From Hypsibius dujardini (Eukaryota > Tardigrada > Eutardigrada > Parachela > Hypsibiidae): a stretch of DNA of 27,282 nt. Positions 18,344 to 27,282 of this stretch are shown here, piece by piece. Below the pieces are notes generated by a model. That model saw only the letters and a program-made list of their open reading frames with translations. It ran no database searches and had not been told where the DNA came from. Within the stretch, counting starts at the first letter, position 1. Every line of letters begins with the position of its first letter. The DNA is taken from positions 4,281 through 31,562 of the forward strand of contig LRSR01012681.1 in assembly GCA_001579985.1 (NCBI GenBank), given 5' to 3'. A program made the translations under genes and the position numbers.

Positions 18344-20601
18344 TCAGCACCAATGCAGCTGCTTCTTGGCAGTCTTAATGAGGGCCTCCAGTTCGGCGCG
18401 TGACTTCTCCCCCACGATACCGTCCTCTACGACAGTGACGAGCTGCTTTAGCCGCTCGTTTTGCGCCCTAATGTGGTCCACCTCGCGTTTCAGCTTAACG
18501 TGCTCGTCGGCAAACTTTTTGATCTCCTGCCGCTTCTTCTCACGGCTCTTCCGCACCGCAATGTTGTTCTTCTCCCTCCTCCGGGTGTAAGCTGCAAGAG
18601 AAGACGCACAATCATCAGTTACGTCCCAAAATGTTCCTTCCTTCCCAACACACTTTCGCACATTCCTAAGTGCATTTTTCCTCTTTCATCATATCCGTTT
18701 ACAGAAAACCCAACAGCAAAACAAGAAACGACGCGAGAAATGGTAAAACCAAAAAGTCCAAATTAGACAATCAACAATCAAAGTCAAAGAACGTATCAAT
18801 CAATCAATCAATCTAAACTCTCATAAGAAAACAATAGCACTAAGCAACACGATATGCTTACCCTCAGGGGAAGAAACAGATTTTGACGATCGCTTACTCT
18901 GTTTCTGGTGCGATCCCGCTGCGACTGAGTCCTCGTCCGACGTGGACATGGACGCGCTGACGGACGCTGTGACAGACGGCCTCCTCGATGTAGAAGGCGT
19001 CTCTAGCATCGTCGGGAGTCCGTTGCCCGCACTGAACTGGTTCAGCTTCGCACACATCCCGGAAAAGTCGGTCGTCGCAGGCCGGCCCTTCTTCTTCCCG
19101 TTCGTCTGGAGGACCGCCGGCGTGGACGGGGACTTTTTTGCGGCGGCGGCGGAGGACTTCTTGGCACGGGAGCGGGCAGATGAGCGTTGGGGAAGACTCT
19201 CCGAAGCGATGGAGCCGGCCGGCGTCGTCGACATGGACATTTCCTCGGTGGACTCACCGCCGGCTGATCCGGCCGCCAATTCATCCATTATCTGGGCAAA
19301 GGCGGAGTAGCTAATAGGCGAGGAGGAGAGCGGAGAGGTCTCGCTGTCGAAAATTTGCATAAAATCCTGGTAGCGCTCTTCCAAAAAGCCCGAACCTGCG
19401 GAAAGACATCAAGAACTCTTATCGTTCGTACTTTTGCATTTTCAAGTCACACTTCTCAATGTCAGTCTGAAATTGTAAGGCTACTAGAGGGGAAAAAATA
19501 CCGAACTGTAACTGAGCAAATCAATCAATCAACCAATCAGTAGTCAAATAAAAATTAATCAACTGAGCAAATCTTCCGAGGAAAAATTCCGTCACAGGCC
19601 AGCACTTCTACAACGTTGACGGCAAAAGTTGAAGAGAGAGATACAACTAAAAACTGACTAAAAAACTGCATCGATTTCGAACAGAAACTGCAGTTCTGTT
19701 GGAAAAATTACATAATCAAATACAAGTGCTTCAATTCAATCAATCAACTGAGACCAATCCATGGCAAACGTTTAATTGCGAAACAGCTTCTTCCAACTGC
19801 TTTGGTTGGCCCGACGACTTGATAGGCATTTCGCTGAAGCATAGAAGTCGACGGAAAATTTGAAAAATTTCTCCTTTCCTCCTCAATGGGTGTTCTACTC
19901 AAAGGCACACTTCACTCAAGTTATCAAACAACCGAGACCAGCCAATTCCAAACGTTCAATTGCGAGTAAAAAACTTATTCCACTGCTTCGGTTTCCTCAA
20001 CGAGTTGACAGTCGGATAGGCAATTCACGAAACCATTAAAATAAGTTGATCGAAAATGAATAAAACATCCGCAGAGGAGGGAACGAGAATTTCATTTTTC
20101 AGTGAAAATTCCCTCAAGTTACCAATCAATCGACCAAGCACGCTTCATGCAATCTTCCACCGAAAAGCCAATTCCCTCACCTTCGGGTGAATCCTGCTCC
20201 AACGGGTAGATCTGGCTGAAGACCTCCGACTCAGCGGACAGCGGCGGCAGGCCAAACGGCTCGTTCAGGAAGAAATCCTCGTACGGCTCCTCGTCCTTGA
20301 TGTAGGCGAACTCCTCGAAGTCCTGCTGCCGTTGATGATGATGATGATGGCTGTCGTAGTAGCTGGTGAGATTCTCCGCCACCGAGCAGGCGGGTGAGTT
20401 GGGCACAGACAGGCTCGGACAGTACTGATCCGACGCGTGCGACGGGTACGAGTGCAGGGCCGGCGGCGGCGATCCCCAATTGCTCGATGATGACTGCGGA
20501 CTGAATGGGGAGTAACGGTCCTCCGAGAATGGTTCACTCTTACCCGTCCCGAGAAAGGGGTCTCCAATGTGTTGGCCGGCGAAATGGTTGCGCACGTTCA
20601 C
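18344..20601 (-). CDS. CEBP: C/EBP-class bZIP transcription factor
   Basis: Minus-strand coding exons 20181-20601, 18862-19395 and 18344-18591, joined at phase 1 with good GT-AG sites, giving 400 residues plus the start exon. The last exon encodes the bZIP: basic region RRREKNNIAVRKSREKKRQ, the NNxAVRKSR signature of C/EBP proteins, then a leucine-zipper-like helix with QNERLKQLV. Exon 1 here is Ser/Pro-rich with a His run and an acidic-aromatic segment (FEEFAYIKDEEPYEDFF), likely an activation domain. IKDE fits a sumoylation consensus, as in C/EBP regulatory domains. The middle exon is Ser/Ala-rich with KKKGRPA, an AT-hook-like core. Most known C/EBP genes are intronless or nearly so; here the basic region starts exactly after an intron. 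The acceptor CTTTCCAG at 20602 suggests an upstream start exon. If it is unspliced, ATG 20634 adds 11 residues. Nuclear DNA-binding dimer; targets unknown. Confidence 0.8.
19745..20110. repeat. Two-copy degenerate tandem duplication in a C/EBP intron
   Basis: GAGACCA followed by CCAA, AAACGTTYAATTGCGA, CTTATTCCACTGCTT-like and TTTGGTT stretches recur with a period of about 184 bases (landmarks 19750 and 19934). Each copy ends before a CAAGTTA or CAATCAATC stretch. It lies in the intron 19396-20180 and is non-coding. Confidence 0.6.
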
Positions 20602-20634
20602 CTGGAAAGGGAAAGTTGCGTCAGATTCACACAT

Positions 20635-22535
20635 CGAGAAAGGGGGCGAAATTCCGAGCGGAACAAAGATGGCGGATGTGGAAGACTGAAATACATAACC
20701 AACGAGGTCGGCGGCCTGGAACGAGACAGCAACAACACATGCGCGGTTCAGGCTGTTCTACACTAAACCACGTGAAACGAGACGAGGAAATAACCGGCTC
20801 GTTTCAAGCCGCTGCACTCCCCACACCAACTTCACAATTTTGTTTCCAAAAATATGTAATTAATTCTGTCACAGGCTATTAATCAAACTAATTAAAGAAA
20901 TGAATTTTTTTTAAAACATACCATTTTCTTCACGTGGAGATTATAGAGCAGTGCAAAATTTACCATTGAACAGCAGTAAAAGACCCGGAAGATTTTAAAA
21001 GAAGATTCCAGTGCATTAAACTTAAGCATGAAAGACAAAACAAATTGTTATAGGAAACTAGGCTGATGGGAAAGAATGGGGAGAAAAGTAAGATGTCGCT
21101 GAGTCTAGACGGAGAAAAAGGTCTAGGGCGTTGGCTGGGGTGATTCGAGGTGATTCATTCCGTCATAAGCCCGCCCCTGTCTAGTCAATCAGTCAATCAG
21201 CGAACGGCTGCAAGATCACGGCTAGTGCGCGTAGCTATGCGCATTTCTGCGTGCGTGCGCAATGTGCATAACGCGCGTAACCACAACAAAAACAGCATAA
21301 ATTACTAAAACAACAATTCCTGAACAAACAAACTCCTTTTCTTCGACACCAAAGTTCGAAAACTACCCCTTAATTTTTGTTATCTCCAACAATGTTGCAT
21401 CAATCGGGTATTGAAAAAATATGAAACTATCAATCAGCTGACTACGACGCGCATACCCAATCTCACAAAGACTTACCGATAATGTCCGGACAAACTTGTT
21501 TAGCAATTAAAATTTGATTTGTTGCAAGATACAATTAAGACTCAACTCGTAAAGGAAACCGCAAAACACTCGCTCGAGGAACGGAAGTGATGATGAAATC
21601 ACGCAAAGAAATGACACACAGCTAACAAGTGCGCATTGCACACCATATGGGGTGCGCAATGCACATGTGCCGTCGGTTCGTGCACACGCGCACATCCGGG
21701 TCGGCTCGGCTGCGCCAACCCGCCCACCCGACAGTGCGCAGTCGACCGGCTCGTTGCCAGGTTGCAGGGCCATGCACTTGACATCCATACCGCGATTTTC
21801 CCTCCTGCCTGTGTCTGTGTCTGTCCTGTCTGTCTGTCTGTCTGACAGTGTATGCATTCGACATTCCACTTAAAAATGTCTGCATAGATGAAAATTAAAC
21901 AACACACACACACACATGCACAAGTGAGAAAAAGAGTCCACGTTCATTTGAAGGGTACCGGGTCGCTCACATTTCGACGCTCCAGGCGCTTCAAGTAAGG
22001 TGAGGGGAAAACATTTTCTGACCATCGTCAGCATTTTTTGGCTCCAAATCAAAAGGAAAGGGAAATAAAAATTCTTCTCGGCAGAGTCAGTCACACAGAC
22101 GACTCACGCCTGAATCAATACACGACACAATTCTGATCTCATCTCTGCCTCTCTCTCTCTCGCTATGATGTCTGTCTGTCTGTCTATCTGTGCGTTCACG
22201 TAACGCCGGCTACGCCCGCTGATCTACTGCCGACGCCGCAGCAGACCGCAAGTGCAATCGTCGTCTCACAAGAAATCGATTGCAGACTACGTCAATCAAT
22301 GGGAACGACCTTTTTTCCAAAGTTTACACTCTACACATTCTACGCACGTATACCCCCACACAAATGCGCACAGGGAGACAGGAACATATGTGCACCTAAG
22401 GATGTGCACAAAATTTTAGGTAGACAGCTCTGACAGCGCTAGACATGCAGACAGAAACGGATTGAAAGGCAACAGAAAGACAGACAACAAACAGATGGCA
22501 GACAGACAGAGAGACAGACAGAGAGACAGACAGGC

Positions 22536-22578
<43 letters not shown>

Positions 22579-22680
22579 AACAGACAGACAGACAGAGCAG
22601 ACAGGCAGACAGGCAGGCAGACAGGCAGGCAGGCAGGCAGGTAGACAGGCAGACCGTGTTGTGTCTAGTACCGAACTCAC
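20635..22680. other. Upstream or intronic region of the C/EBP-like gene
   Basis: Probably the intron before the 20601 acceptor. It contains a GC-rich stretch with GTGCGCA-like motifs (about 21220-21290 and 21629-21720), a short TGTC tract (21815-21845) and TCAATCAATC motifs. No coding exon was recognised. Confidence 0.45.
22455..22650 (+). repeat. GACA/GGCA tetranucleotide microsatellite
   Basis: Near-pure GACA units at 22495-22600 pass into GGCA units at 22600-22640. It lies directly next to candidate micro-exon 22681-22686 of the C/EBP gene and reads TGTC on that gene's strand. Confidence 0.9.
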
Positions 22681-22686
22681 CGACAT
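22681..22686 (-). other. Candidate start micro-exon A of the C/EBP-like gene
   Basis: On the minus strand ATG-TCG is followed at once by GTGAGT, a consensus donor at phase 0. That matches the phase 0 acceptor at 20601, giving Met-Ser-Val-Asn-Val. This is an inference from splice signals only. Confidence 0.3.
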
Positions 22687-24076
22687 AATGAGGCGCTACA
22701 AGTGGCGAAATGAGACGGAATATTTCCAGACGAAGCCGGCGAATTGTTAATCCAAGAATCAGCAGCAACAGTGGTAGCGGAAGTAGTAATTGTAGACAAC
22801 AGATTACCGCATTCCAAGAGCATCATTTATGAAAAATGTATTGTTGTGTGCGATGATGTGTGTAGTTGTGTACGTGAAAGAGATGCGGGAATTTATGGTG
22901 ACTACCAACACAACTTTCGAGGGAAGAAATAGAAATCAAAATACCGGCACCGACGGTTTGAAGAAGACTGGGTGTGCGAGTGTACGGCAGCGAGAGTTAA
23001 AAACGTTCCTGCGCGTTGCGCCAGTGCACTCAAGTGGCCGATTGAATGAGTGAGAGAGAGGCAGAGGGCCACGCAGAGAGACTGTCTAGCTGGGCGTGGC
23101 ATGGCCGTAAATGCCTGCTGCTGCGCGGTGATTGGCCGCATAACCGAGACGTGGGACTGTGCCTAATGCAACCGCATCATCTTCATTTGCCTGTCTATCT
23201 GCCTGTGCCGCAGCAATTTTCATTTTACATGCGACAGAAATAATCAAGCCGGCGGGAAACAACAAACACATACACACGCACATATACAGGCTGCAGCGGG
23301 GCTGAAATCTATTTTAAAAAACAGGCGCTTCATTGATTTGTCTTGTTCGCCTGTGTCTGTCTGTTTGTGTGTGTCGGTTATTTCCGTCGACCGGGGTAAA
23401 CTGTAATCAAGATTTCCGTTTTTAAACACGCCTGACCCGTTTACCGGCACTGACTGATCTGACCTGGTATGTAGACCATCGCGTCTGGGGGATTATAGCA
23501 ATGAAAGTTGATTAAATTGTAAAGGGAAATTTGAGAGCAAATCGATAGAAATATGAAGGTCCGCCATTTAACGATGAGCGCACTGGTTTGCATTGGGCGT
23601 TTTCCCTGTGTTCAAGTTTGAATGAGCAAGGGAGGGGGAAGTTCCCCTACGCCTCTACCGTGCTCGCACACGGCGCCCTCTCCTTGCCGGTCTGTCTCTC
23701 TTTCTGTCTGTCTGCCTGCCTCAGTCTCTCTCTCTCTCGCTCTGCATGTCTGTCTCGCTCACTCGACGGAAGTCAGGCGTCGGAAAACCAGGTGCCTGCG
23801 CCAAGAACTTCTCGAAGGACCACGCACAGTGAGGAAGCGGGTTTTTCCCCAATCGCAGAGATAAAAAGATTTTATCAGAGCTCTTTGCAGCACGCGGACC
23901 TCTACGCGCAGGCAGGCAGCAGCACCGCGCACGCACAGACAGACAGACAGACACAGACAGGGAGACAAACAGCACACAGACAGGGAAACAGACAGCACAC
24001 ACAGGCAGCGCCGCGCACGCTCATTAATTACGGAAAAAACGTCGAGGAATTTCGCGGCAGTTCGAGTGAGAGAGCG

Positions 24077-24078
<2 letters not shown>

Positions 24079-24119
<41 letters not shown>
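24079..24119 (+). repeat. TG dinucleotide repeat
   Basis: An almost perfect run of about 20 TG units, of the purine-pyrimidine type able to adopt Z-DNA. Confidence 0.9.
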
Positions 24120-24124
<5 letters not shown>

Positions 24125-24689
24125 TAAAAGCGGCGGGAGACAGACAGACAACGCGCAGTTTCTACGCTTTTGGTTTCTTCTCCGCAGTGTGCGCGGCCCT
24201 GGATTTTAAGGAAATGCGTCGGGCTAACGAGCAGACCTGTCATCGCGATTCGCGACCGACTGGAACTGTATAAATTCTACGCGTTGCCGTGACGCGTGCA
24301 AAAAGTCCAACTTCGTAGAGGAGAGTGTCGCGTTTGAACGAAAAGATGTAGGGTGCCAAGGAGAGAGACAACGGCCGGGCGAAGCGAACCCGCGCGGCGT
24401 CCACGTGATCGGTGTGTGCGAGCGTGCTTGTGTGTGTGGGCGTGTGGTGTGTGTGGGGTGTGTGTGGTAGGGGAGGCGGATTTTGGCGGGCTGGTCTTAC
24501 ACTTCCGTTGGTTTTCCTCAGCAGCAGCAGCGCGAGCACATGTAGCGCACCCAGCGCTGCGTGTGCGTGTACTTTGCACCGTACATCGGGCCATATGCAA
24601 AATGCGCCCGAGATTTTATCAGCAGCTGTGGCAGGAGATTCTTATCAGTTTGGGATGGGAAATACTCGGGGTATAAATCTTGTTTTATA

Positions 24690-25080
24690 TAACATTTTTT
24701 TACTATTGACAGGACACTGTAAAGTCACATGTTTCATTCTAAAATATTTTCCTTTATATAAAATCATTGATTCACCCAATAAAAAAATATTTAGAGATTA
24801 GAAAATTTAGAAAATTAGGAGCTTCATAAAAAATGTACTTTATACATATATAATATATCATCAGACTTTCAGCAAAATAATGTAATAAAACATTTTTTAT
24901 TCAAAAATAAATTAATTTATATAAAATTTAATCTGCTTCACCTAAAAAAATATTTGTTTAGAGCTTAACAGTAATAATCATTTTAATTTACAGTTACCGT
25001 AAAACTAATGATTATAAATCAATTATAGTTTAATAAAATTTAACAAACCCTAAAATAAATATGCTTTCGTTTTCACTTCT
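24690..25080. other. AT-rich block
   Basis: A sharp shift from GC-rich sequence before 24650 to sequence dominated by A and T (many TTTTATA, AAATAAATT motifs). No frame or inverted repeat stands out. It could be an unrecognised old insertion. Confidence 0.5.
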
Positions 25081-25421
25081 TTGATTTATTATTTTTGTGG
25101 ATATTGCGAGAATAAATGAATTGAAGACATACCAGTGCACTGCGCGTTGCGTATCGCACACGCAGATTTAACTGCGCCTGCACCGCGCACCAGTTGAATT
25201 GCGCTAGAAGCACAGACAGGCAGACAGGCAAACAGCACTTGCGTTTCCGTCCCGTCCATCCATCGCGTTTTGATTTTCTCACACTTGCTATCCCACCAAA
25301 TTGACCGCGACAATTTCATTTTACGGAAAGACGACGTGGCAGCACGTCTCCTGTTGATCGTCGCTAGACGGTCGTTAAAATATTCCCCCACTGCACTATC
25401 AATCACACTCCCGCCACTCAC

Positions 25422-25427
25422 CTCCAT
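25422..25427 (-). other. Candidate start micro-exon B of the C/EBP-like gene
   Basis: On the minus strand GGAAAATGGAG is followed by GTGAGT: ATG in strong context, one further codon, then a consensus phase 0 donor. Joined to 20601 it gives Met-Glu-Val-Asn-Val. It would be an alternative to micro-exon A, with a different promoter. Inference from splice signals only. Confidence 0.3.
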
Positions 25428-26249
25428 TTTCCAGACTATAATTAGATATGCAGAGAGAGGATGACCGACGGAATCGACGTTGGCGGAGGTTAAGTTCAAG
25501 CGCTTTATTGATATGAAGATGCGTGTGCCCGCTTCTCTTCTCTCCCCGTTCCGGCTCCATTAATCTGCACACGGCAGCCCGTTTAAAGCGGACAGTCGCC
25601 CATCAGGCTCCTACTCCAACCGGTCGCACACACGTCAGCACAACGAGACACGTGTGTGCAGGTCCCACGCACCACTGGCCACTGGTCAGAGCTGACTTTT
25701 TGCAGTGATCGGCGGTCGGAGATTTATCCGTGCGAACTCCGCCAGACAGGTCGTCTCTGACACACAGACACACAGACTGCACACACCACTTTCTTTCAAG
25801 TTCAAAGACACATATCTCTCCCCGGGAGAGGATGATAGATTACCAGACGGTCAGACAGATAGACAAGATAGACACAGACGGAAGGATGGGAGAAGATTTA
25901 TAGTGGGCTAATTTAAAATTCGGCCTTTTGCGCTGCGTGACTGGAAAAGAACAGCCAGACACATAAACAGAGAGGATTTAGACAACGTTGGAATGGGATT
26001 AGTTTGCAATGGGGAGAGCAGACAGGAAGAGAGTGACAAGTCACTCGTCAAATAATCAAGTCCTGATTTCCTGCGCTTCTGGACGTCACTAACAAATTGC
26101 CATTCCCGCGGTCCTGGCGGCATTTGCATTCATAAACAGATAGACGAAATTTGTCGTGATCTCCATCTGCTGCAATGCCTGTTGCGCGTGCGACAGGATG
26201 TGGAGGAATTTTATTGCACAGATAATAGTCTGTTTACAGTATCTATTCA

Positions 26250-26302
26250 CAGATACAGACACAGACACAGACACAGACACAGACACAGACACAGACACAG
26301 AA
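26250..26302 (+). repeat. ACAGAC hexanucleotide microsatellite
   Basis: About eight units of ACAGAC, the same motif as at 8502-8578. Confidence 0.9.
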
Positions 26303-26734
26303 AACCATATTAGCACAAGTGATTTCCGCTCAGCCTAGCGTGCCTACTGCTCACTAAACCGCGTCCTACAATCGCAGCGAAAATATTTCCCTCGCTGGCG
26401 TCTGACCGCCACACCTTTCCGGGTTTCCCATATTACAGTGCGCATGAAAAAGCGAGTCAGCACTTGACTATGTCACCCATTATGAGTTATGTCTGACTGA
26501 TAAGGCCCAACGCCGGCGGCACTGGACCATTTGTAGAGTAGAGAAAAAAGCCACTCCCAAAAAAAAATACAAAATCGTCTCGTGAAGCGTGTAAACAGGC
26601 GCCAGTGAGCGACGCATCCAGCAAAGACAACATTTTATCGTCGCTTTTGTCGCGACGTTTTTAAGACTAGCACCTAACATAAGCTTTAGAATGAAACATC
26701 AGCGCAAATACTAGTAATTCAAAAGAGGCTATGT

Positions 26735-26895
26735 CTGAATCTTTCTAAATCTGTGTCTGTGTCAGTACCTTGTCTGTGTCTGTGTCCGCGTCTGCGTCTG
26801 TTTGTGTGTGTGTCTTTTTCTGTGTACGTTGGGTTATGTCTGCTTATCTGTCTGTCTGTCTTTCTGGATGGATGTTTGTCTGGATGTTTGTCTGG
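26735..26895 (+). repeat. TGTCTG/TGTGTC microsatellite
   Basis: TCTGTGTCTGTGTC units followed by CTGT units and three GGATG-TTTGTCT units (26866-26900). It is the reverse complement of the CAGACA motif seen elsewhere in the window. Confidence 0.85.
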
Positions 26896-27282
26896 ATGTG
26901 TCTTGACCATCGACCACCCGGTTCCCTCCTCGAGGCGGTCAAAGAGAGCGCCCACGTGTCCGGAAAGAGCTGTCCTCAGTTGTTTTCTTTGTTCTAAGGC
27001 AAAGTGGACGTTGTGTATGTCCTAAGTTTATTCCAAGGAATTAGCCCTTGGAATTAGATCTTTCATTCACTTCGCAGAAATTGGCTGTTCAATTTGCTGT
27101 TAGGCCCCCATTGCCACATGCATTCAAAATCCTTGGTCCTCCCTCTGTGGCCTGCCTGGAATGACAGAATGTATCGGTATTCGCTTAATTATTACAAGAA
27201 TTCTCCAATTCCAAGAAGAGGATGCGCCACTAGAGCATAACAAATTCCGACAGATACGAACGGACAGTCTTCCGGTCCAGCG

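Larger units (their letters stand above)
22687..25421. other. Likely regulatory or first-intron region with microsatellites
   Basis: It holds CTCTCT and CTGT tracts (23690-23760), CAGACA/CAGGCAG tracts (23925-24010), a TG repeat, a GC-rich and CpG-rich stretch (about 24180-24620) and an AT-rich block. Open frames here are short and compositional. No gene was recognised. Confidence 0.4.
25428..27282. other. Right-end intergenic region, no gene recognised
   Basis: Contains scattered CAGACA tracts (25755-25775, 25850-25885), two microsatellites listed separately, and a small hairpin (TTCCAAGG and CCTTGGAA, about 27031-27053). It may hold the promoter and 5' UTR for micro-exon B. No coding exon was identified. 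Confidence 0.4.

Noticed and set aside
19042-19310. Antisense frames over the C/EBP middle exon
   Set aside because: They are shadows of the real exon, whose frame joins both neighbours through good splice sites.
22396-22768. Open frames of repeated Cys-Leu-Pro-Ala and Leu-Ser-Val-Cys types
   Set aside because: They are translations of the GACA/GGCA microsatellite.
1-27282. tRNA, rRNA or CRISPR features
   Set aside because: I found no cloverleaf with a proper B-box, no rRNA-like sequence and no spaced identical repeats; the tandem repeats here are microsatellites or degenerate satellites.

Overview
This is a eukaryotic, animal nuclear window. Genes are split by GT-AG introns, the spacers are long and full of CAGACA/TGTC-type simple repeats, and DNA-transposon remnants sit in introns and between genes. 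The two multi-pass membrane proteins at the left look like ecdysozoan gustatory-receptor-type chemoreceptors, and the right half carries a C/EBP-class bZIP gene. An arthropod or another ecdysozoan such as a tardigrade is the likeliest source, but I cannot name the species.

Layout. At 41-367 there is an imperfect foldback element. Two tandem, same-strand paralogous receptor genes follow: receptor 1 (949-4430, 4 exons, 427 residues) and receptor 2 (about 4393-7757, 5 exons, about 443 residues). They share the positions and phase of their last three introns. Receptor 1 carries a 1255-bp hAT-type element in intron 1, with a perfect 8-bp target duplication. Receptor 2 has an extra intron that carries a 783-bp TA-flanked Tc1/mariner-type MITE. 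The apparent start of receptor 2 lies inside the last coding exon of receptor 1, in another frame, and needs one single-base frame correction.

On the minus strand (10653 down to about 7800) lies a coiled-coil protein gene with at least four exons. Its frame is broken at several single-base positions, so it is either decaying or affected by small assembly errors. From about 10.7 to 18.3 kb I see no convincing intact gene. That stretch holds a truncated Tc1/mariner-type transposase remnant (12720-13330), a five-copy degenerate tandem repeat (13.7-14.4 kb), a second foldback element (14781-14974), two short coding-like pieces (15341-15501 and 16582-16639) and large degenerate TGTC/CTGC arrays.

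The C/EBP-like gene runs on the minus strand. Its three main coding exons are at 20181-20601, 18862-19395 and 18344-18591 and encode 400 residues. Two candidate upstream micro-exons (ATG plus one codon, phase 0) lie at 22681-22686 and 25422-25427. The rest of the right side (20.6-27.3 kb) is regulatory or intronic-looking sequence with microsatellites and an AT-rich block.

The genes do not form one pathway. The only functional unit visible is the tandem chemoreceptor pair. The coiled-coil gene lies tail-to-tail with receptor 2: the two coding ends are 42 bp apart.
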